Positions 58,089-64,000 of a stretch of 64,000 nt of DNA are shown here, piece by piece. The notes below the pieces were generated by a model, which saw only the letters and a program-made list of their open reading frames with translations, did no database searches and was not told where the DNA came from. The stretch is from contig OY987298.1 of assembly GCA_963920635.1 (NCBI GenBank), forward strand, positions 61,423,949-61,487,948, in the 5' to 3' direction. The DNA is from Pseudeuparius sepicola. Its lineage: Eukaryota > Arthropoda > Insecta > Coleoptera > Anthribidae. Both the position numbers and the translations under genes were made by a program. Position 1 is the first letter of the stretch, and each line of letters begins with the position of its first letter.

Positions 58089-61000
58089 TATATACTATTA
58101 ATTTCACTTGCAATTGCCCTGGAAATGTAGATCACAAGAAAGAACACTCTTATTGGTTAAAAGGTATCGAAAGAGATGAAGTTAAAAGCCACCTTAAAAC
58201 TACTTTGCCGAGTGTACTTAGATCTGGGGAAATATCCAAAATTGACCCGGAAATGATATACGAAGGGAATTGGCAAAATCTCAGATCTCTCTCTGTTTAT
58301 CAGAAAGCTAGATCAGAGGCGCTAGCAGGCGACGATTTGCACCCGGACCCTTTACTAGACATACTTTTACATTCTATGAAAGAGCAGGATGAGTCGAAAT
58401 TTATTCAGTTTCCCACGGGGAAAACTTTAGTGTACCTTTATTCAAAAGAACAAGTTAGGATCCTGACGAAGATAAAGGGAAAAATGACGGGATACTTCGA
58501 TGCGACAGGATCAGTAGTTCGACCGATGATATACGATCGTGGTCACCGCGTGCTGTATTACGCACTTGTTGTGCATTTTGGTAATACAATTATCCCCATT
58601 GCCGAACTAGTTAGCTCTCAACACGATTCCGCAACTATAGCATGTTTTTTGTTAAAATTTTAACATTTCGTTTGCACTAGTTGTAGTAAAACCTGGCCCA
58701 TTTTTAAAATAATAGTTATCGATTGGAGTTTTGCACTCAAACCAGCAGTCTGCCAAGGATTCAATGGTATGACTCTGTACACATATTTGAACGTGTGTTA
58801 CAAATATCTCACAAATAATGACGATTCAAGGCTATTTTGTTTAATAAAGCTCAAGAATTGTTGCGCGCGTTTCATTAAAATGATTTGCAATCAGTTATCT
58901 AAATTGAAGCAAAAACGAGACATAAGGGACGGTATCGTTAATGCTGTCGCAGTTTTAGTGCAGTGTAGGGCGCTAGAGGAACTGATGTTCCAATTCCAAA
59001 ATGTGTCAACCCTTTTACTGTCTCCACTATATGACTCAGCTGTAGAGGAAGCTATAAAGGAATTAAAATCAGGTTCATATGATACATCGCAAGAATTACT
59101 TAACGACCGTGAAAATTGTGAAACAATATACGATATGGATTTCGATGAAGCTATTGTTACTGGTGAATATAACACTTCGCCATTTGCAATATTTTTCTTC
59201 AGAGTATACGACGGTGTTCTCAAAAATATTGAGAACAAAAACGTCGAATCAGAAAACAATTATTATTCAGCCGCGAAGAACCCCTACCAATGTGAGAGTT
59301 TTTTGTTATACCTTTTGAAGCGATTAATGCCTTTTTCACCATTATGGACAGACATATTGGAAACTGGACGAAGTAGTAACTCTATAGTTGAGTCGTGGTT
59401 TAAAACTATTAAGAAAGAAATTCTAGATGGTAAATCTAATATGAAGCTTGGACGATTCGTTTCGACTGTACATTTCCGCGTTCAGTCCGACTTGAAGGCG
59501 TTAGAGCTAAATATAGGTAAGACTCCAAGACGAAAAAAAATGATTAAATCAATAGAAGAAATCGACCATCCAACATCTGAAGAATCTTGGGCAAGGAAAA
59601 TTAAACGAAAAGATTTTTTTCACAAACAATATTTAAAAAAACTGGATGTTCCGACCAGCAACCAACTTCCTACGGAGCCTTGCTCTAACGAAGACACAAT
59701 AATTACCAAAACGGAATTAAAAAACGACACTGTCATCACCACAGTAAACACAGAGCACAATACCGACCGCGACGTCTATATTATTAATAATGATATGCCG
59801 TCAGACGAAATTGAAATTTGTGATATGCAGGACGAAAGAGCATTAAACAATGGCATTTTCTTCAACAACGATTATTATATGAGTGCATCAATGTCATCCA
59901 AATTCATTTTAGGACATTACCAATATAATGGACAAACCATTGCGTTATCTAGTACAGACTACAAAACGTTAATATCAAAGAACAATGCGTATGCTCTTTG
60001 AAAATATAATACAATATCAACACATTTAATTTTTAATGAAAATTTTGCAAATTATTCAAAATTCGCTCCTTTATTACAATCCCTGGAGAAAACCAAGTAT
60101 ATGTTATTACCATATAATCACCAACAAAATCACTGGGTACTAGTTATATTAGACATGACCAATAACACCATTTTTATAGCAGATCCGGCGAATTGCTCAT
60201 ATATTTATGAGTCAGAAATTTACAAAAAAATTAAGAGATTTTTTTCAACTAGGGATCGTTTAAATCCAGGTGGGAGTAAGTTAAATCCAAGAAAATGGAA
60301 AGTAGCAAATCTGCCTGGGCTTTATCCAACACAAGCAACCACTGATAGTATTAATTGCGGCATCTATGTATTGTTTTATATCGATGTCATCCACCGAACA
60401 CGCGACATAATGAAATTTACGAAAATATCTATGGAAAACACTTTCGATCCTGAACAGTACAGGATAACGGTACAAAACGTATTGTTGATATCTTCACAAG
60501 ACATGTTCGATAAGTGTTTCATATGCGGGACTGTTACTCCACAAGGTAGTTACGTTGGATGTAACACTTGTAATCGATGGATACATGTTGAAAAATGTTC
60601 CGGCATTACTGCCGATACACCAATTGAAATTATACCACGGCCAGAGTTCACTTACAATTGTCCTATATGCAAAACGTACGGACAGGATATATTTATTACA
60701 ACAACGAAAAATAAATTTTTAACTCTGAATTACTTAGAAGTAGAATTTCTAATAATTCATTACATTAAGTATTTAAAAAACATATACGAAAATAGGGAGA
60801 TTAACAAAGAATGTGAAAGGTTTCGTTTAATAAAGGACTATAGAAAACACATGAAATGGGACTATTCGGTGGGGTTTATAGATTTTGATATGTCTTTGCA
60901 CGTGTGTAAATGCATCATCAAGCATTTGGGAATCTCCGATAAGGCGTTTGTAGTGTACGTTCTTTTAGGAATTGTTAATTTGAAAATAATTTTTAAATAT

Positions 61001-61129
61001 TACGGAATGAAGGATGACACTGGAAGTCTAGTAGAAAAATTTAAAGAAGTAAACAATATCGAGGAATTTAATTTCGACTATCCAGAGCCGTACACATTGG
61101 ATCAAATTTTCAATAAATTAGAAGAGTGA
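58089..61129 (+). pseudogene. Foldback transposon gene: DDE transposase-Ulp1 protease-PHD finger (right copy)
   Basis: One reading frame runs about 1,014 codons, interrupted only by TAA at 58661 and TGA at 59999. It enters already open (FTCNCPG...H, a possible zinc knuckle). The transposase part has DATG (Asp at 58499) in GYFDATGSVVRP, Asp at 58721 in VIDWSFALKPA, and NSIVESW (Glu near 59390), a Mutator-like DDE pattern. Next is a Ulp1/C48-like cysteine peptidase with His in QNHWVL, Asp in FIADP, Gln and Cys in PTQATTDSINCG (residues 11, 28, 78, 86 counted from the ATG at 60101). Then a PHD-type finger C139-C142-C154-C157-H162-C166-C187-C190 with GCNTCNRWIH. AATAAA follows at 61180. The 5' end and N-terminus are missing. 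Transposase plus protease plus PHD with repeat-filled ends resembles Foldback-NOF/Rehavkus-type Mutator elements; that placement is inference. Confidence 0.8.
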
Positions 61130-61505
61130 ATTTATTCGTTTAATTGGTAACATAATGTATGTACAAGTTTTAGGTGAAGAATAAAACAATTTGATATTTC
61201 AAAAAGTTATAAAAAATAACAGGCAACTATTCTTGCAAAATTTAGACCCTTTTGCTTCTACTCCTTCAAATATCCAAGCGGCTAAATCGTAATACAAATG
61301 CAACTCCTCTATTTTATTAACCATTTACGCTTTTAAACCAGAAAGCGGTGTTAGGAGGATTCTGAAGAAGTGTTGCTTGCATTTTGGACATTCATCATTA
61401 TGTGCTCCCGATCAACATATCGAAGACCAGATTCAAATCGCTTAAAAAAAGAATCTGCATTGGAATTAAGATTTAGTCCTTTGGGTTTGGCGACAATGTT
61501 TTGCG
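61130..61505. other. 3' flank of the transposon gene (right copy)
   Basis: It contains AATAAA at 61180-61185, about 50 bp after the stop. The remaining unique sequence leads directly into the tandem array at about 61506. No other gene is seen. Confidence 0.7.
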
Positions 61506-64000
61506 GGTACCTACGCCCCTGAGGCCATTTTTTTCGTTTCTGCGGTAGCCTTTTGTTTTTCGCCGTCTGGACGATATCCGTTCAAAGTTTCAAAGTGGTA
61601 CAAAATTTTTAAACGGGTTAAAATTATTCTTTTACGTTTAAAGTCGCGCTTTTTGCCAGCACCTACGCCCCTGAGGCTGCTTTTTTCGTTTCTGCCGTAG
61701 CCTTTTGTTTTTCGTCGTCTGGGCGACATCCGTTCAAAGTTTCAAAGTGGTACAAAATTTTTAAACGAGTAAAAATTATTGTTTTACGTTTCAAGTCGCG
61801 ATTTTTGCTAGCACCTACGCCCCTGAGGCTATTTTTTTTCGTTTCTGCGGTAGCCTTTTGTTTTTCGTCGTCTGGGCGATATTCGTTCAAAGTTTCAAAG
61901 TGGTAAAAAATTTTTAAACGCGTAAATATTATTATCTTGCGTTTCAAGTCGCGATTTTTGCTAGCACCTACGCCCCTGAGGCTATTTTTTCGTTTCTGCC
62001 GTAGCCTTTTGTTTTTCGTCGTCTGGGCGATATCCGTTCAAAGTTTCAAAGTGGTACAAAATTTTTATACCGGTTAAAATTATTCTTTTTCCTTGCAAGT
62101 CTCAATTTTTGCCGGTGCCTACGCCCCTGAGGCTCTTTCTTGCGTTTCTGCGGTAGCGTGCTGTTTCTGGTCATCTGGGCGATATTTTGTAGAAATTTCA
62201 AAGTGGTACAAAAACTTTAAGCTGGTTAAATTCATTATTTTATGTTTCAAGTCGTTATTTTTACCGATACCTACGCCCCTGAGGCTCTTTTTTGCGTTTC
62301 TGTGGTAGCGTGTTGTTTCTGGTCGTCTGGGCGATATTTTGTAAAAATTTCAAAGTGGTACAAAATTTTTAAATGGGTTAAAATTATTCTTTTACGTTTA
62401 AAGTCGCGCTTTTTGCCAGCACCTACGCCCCTGAGGCTGCTTTTTTCGTTTCTGCCGTAGCCTTTTGTTTTTCGTCGTCTGGGCGACATCCGTTCAAAGT
62501 TTCAAAGTGGTACAAAATTTTTATACCGGTTAAAATTATTCTTTTACCTTGCAAGTCGCAATTTTTGCCGGTGCCTACGCCCCTGAGGCTCTTTCTTGCG
62601 TTTCTGCGGTAGCGTGTTGTTTCTGGTCATCTGGGCGATATTTTGTAGAAATTTCAAAGTGGTACAAAAATTTTAAGCTGGTTAAATTCATTATTTTATG
62701 TTTCAAGTCGTTATTTTTACCGATACCTACGCCCCTGAGGCTCTTTTTTGCGTTTCTGTGGTAGCGTGTTGTTTCTGGTCATCTGGGCGATATTTTGTAA
62801 AAATTTCAAAGTGGTACAAAATTTTTAAACTAGTAAAAATTATTCTTTTACGTTTCAAGTCGCGATTTTTGCTAGCACCTACGCCCCTGAGGCTATTTTT
62901 TTCGTTTCTGCCGTAGCCTTTTGTTTTTCATCGTCTGGGCGATATCCGTTCAAGGTTTCAAAGTGGTACAAAATTTTTAAACGCGTAAAAATTATTATCT
63001 TACGTTTCAAGTCGCGATTTTTGCTAGCACCTACTCCCCTGAGGCTATTTTTTTCGTTTCTGCGGTAGCCTTTTGTTTTTCGTCATCTGGGCGATATCCG
63101 TTCAAGGTTTCAAAGTGGTACAAAATTTTTAAACGCGTAAAAATTATTATCTTACGTTTCAAGTCGCGATTTTTGCTAGCACCTACTCCCCTGAGGCTAT
63201 TTTTTTCGTTTCTGCGGTAGCCTTTTGTTTTTCGTCATCTGGGCGATATCCGTTCAAGGTTTCAAAGTGGTACAAAATTTTTAAACGCGTAAAAATTCTT
63301 ATCTTACGTTTCAAGTCGCGATTTTTGCTAGCACCTACGCCCCTGAGGCTATTTTTTTCGTTTCTGCGGTAGCCTCTTGTGTTTCGTCGTCTGGGCGATA
63401 TCCGTTCAAAGTTTCGAAGTGGTACAAAATTTTTAAACGCGTTAAAATTATTATGTTACGTTTCAAGTCGCGATTTTCGCTAGCACCTACGCCCCTGAGG
63501 CTATTTTTTTCGTTTCTGCCGTAGCCTTTTGTTTTTAGTCGTCTGGGCGATATCCGTTCAAAGTTTCAAAGTGGTACAAAATTTTTAAACGCGTAAAAAT
63601 TATTAGCTTACGTTTCAAGTCGCGATTTTTGCTAGCACCTACGCCCCTGAGGCAATTTTTTTCGTTTCTGCCGTAGCCTTTTGTTTTTCGTCGTCTGGGT
63701 GATATCCGTTCAAAGTTTCAAAGTGGTACAAAATTTTTAAACGCGTAAAAATTATTATCTTGCGTTTCAAGTCGCGATTTTTGCTAGCACCTACGCCCCT
63801 GAGGCAATTTTTTTCGTTTCTGCCGTAGCCTTTTATTTTTCGTCGTCTGGGCGATATCCGTTCAAAGTTTCAAAGTGGTAAAATTTTTTTATACCGGTTA
63901 AAATTATTCTTTTACCTTGCAAGTATCAATTTTTGCCGGTGCCTACGCCCCTGAGGCTCTTTCTTGCGTTTCTGCGGTAGCGTGCTGTTTCTGGTCATCT
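61506..64000. repeat. Foldback terminal repeat, reverse orientation, cut by window end
   Basis: About 16 units of the 152-bp repeat, mirror of 38422-40916. The unique tip and terminus lie beyond the window. Confidence 0.85.

Larger units (their letters stand above)
54038..64000. repeat. Right arm of the giant inverted duplication
   Basis: It is the reverse complement of 38422-48384 with no net length change over 9,963 bp; frames, stops and array units agree at all points compared. The arm continues past the window end. If complete to the left tip at 36451 it would reach about 65971. Confidence 0.9.

Noticed and set aside
58661..58768. Small intron joining the two transposase halves
   Set aside because: The intervening codons are open in the same frame and encode the expected second-aspartate block (VIDWSFALKPA); a single TAA explains the break better, and the only GT...AG here is about 30 bp and leads into stops.

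Overview
The window looks like AT-rich animal DNA, most likely insect. Three pieces of one split gene have clean GT-AG borders and read as a Sidestep-family (immunoglobulin/fibronectin-III) cell-surface protein, a mainly arthropod family. Insect-type mobile elements (mariner, hAT, P-like THAP, a jockey/CR1-like LINE and a foldback Mutator-like element) surround them. The order of insect cannot be decided from the sequence. No bacterial genes, operons or CRISPR arrays are visible.

1-36,450: the Sidestep-like gene on the + strand, with exons at 5231-5516, 24253-24399 and 29056-29306. Phases agree across both introns (18.7 kb and 4.7 kb). The last exon encodes the membrane span. The introns are swollen by nested non-autonomous transposons, several with exact target-site duplications (TSDs) that can be read directly: hAT-like at 10785-12112 (GGTGCACG), Mutator-like at 11388-12060 (TTTACTTAA), hAT-like with an 18-bp ATCGAT satellite at 18877-19745 (GTTGTAAC), and P/THAP-like at 29810-30171 (GCACGAAC). 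Many long palindromes share ends of the type CAGGGTG...CACCCTG flanked by TA; one still holds a mariner transposase remnant. The first intron also carries two small intronless ORFs (a PAM2-motif protein and an acidic protein), an orphan heat-shock-type promoter beside a hAT transposase remnant, and a cluster of CTCF-like motifs.

36,451-64,000: a foldback transposon complex. Its ends (ACGTCGCTG...) lead into long inverted arrays of a ~152-bp repeat. The internal gene reads in one frame as a Mutator-like DDE transposase, then a Ulp1/C48-type cysteine protease domain, then a PHD finger. Each long copy is broken by two in-frame stops. One copy is interrupted by a CACTA-like insertion (44934-50140, TG duplication), which itself carries a 1.86-kb foldback miniature of the same family (47659-49520, 8-bp TSD GCAGAAAG). 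On top of this, 38422-48384 reappears as an inverted copy at 54038-64000. Every paired coordinate sums to 102422, so there are no net indels over 10 kb. The edge of this giant palindrome lies inside the inverted 152-bp arrays, so it is either a very recent foldback-driven inverted duplication or an assembly/read artefact; the window cannot decide, but the sequence just beyond 65.97 kb would.
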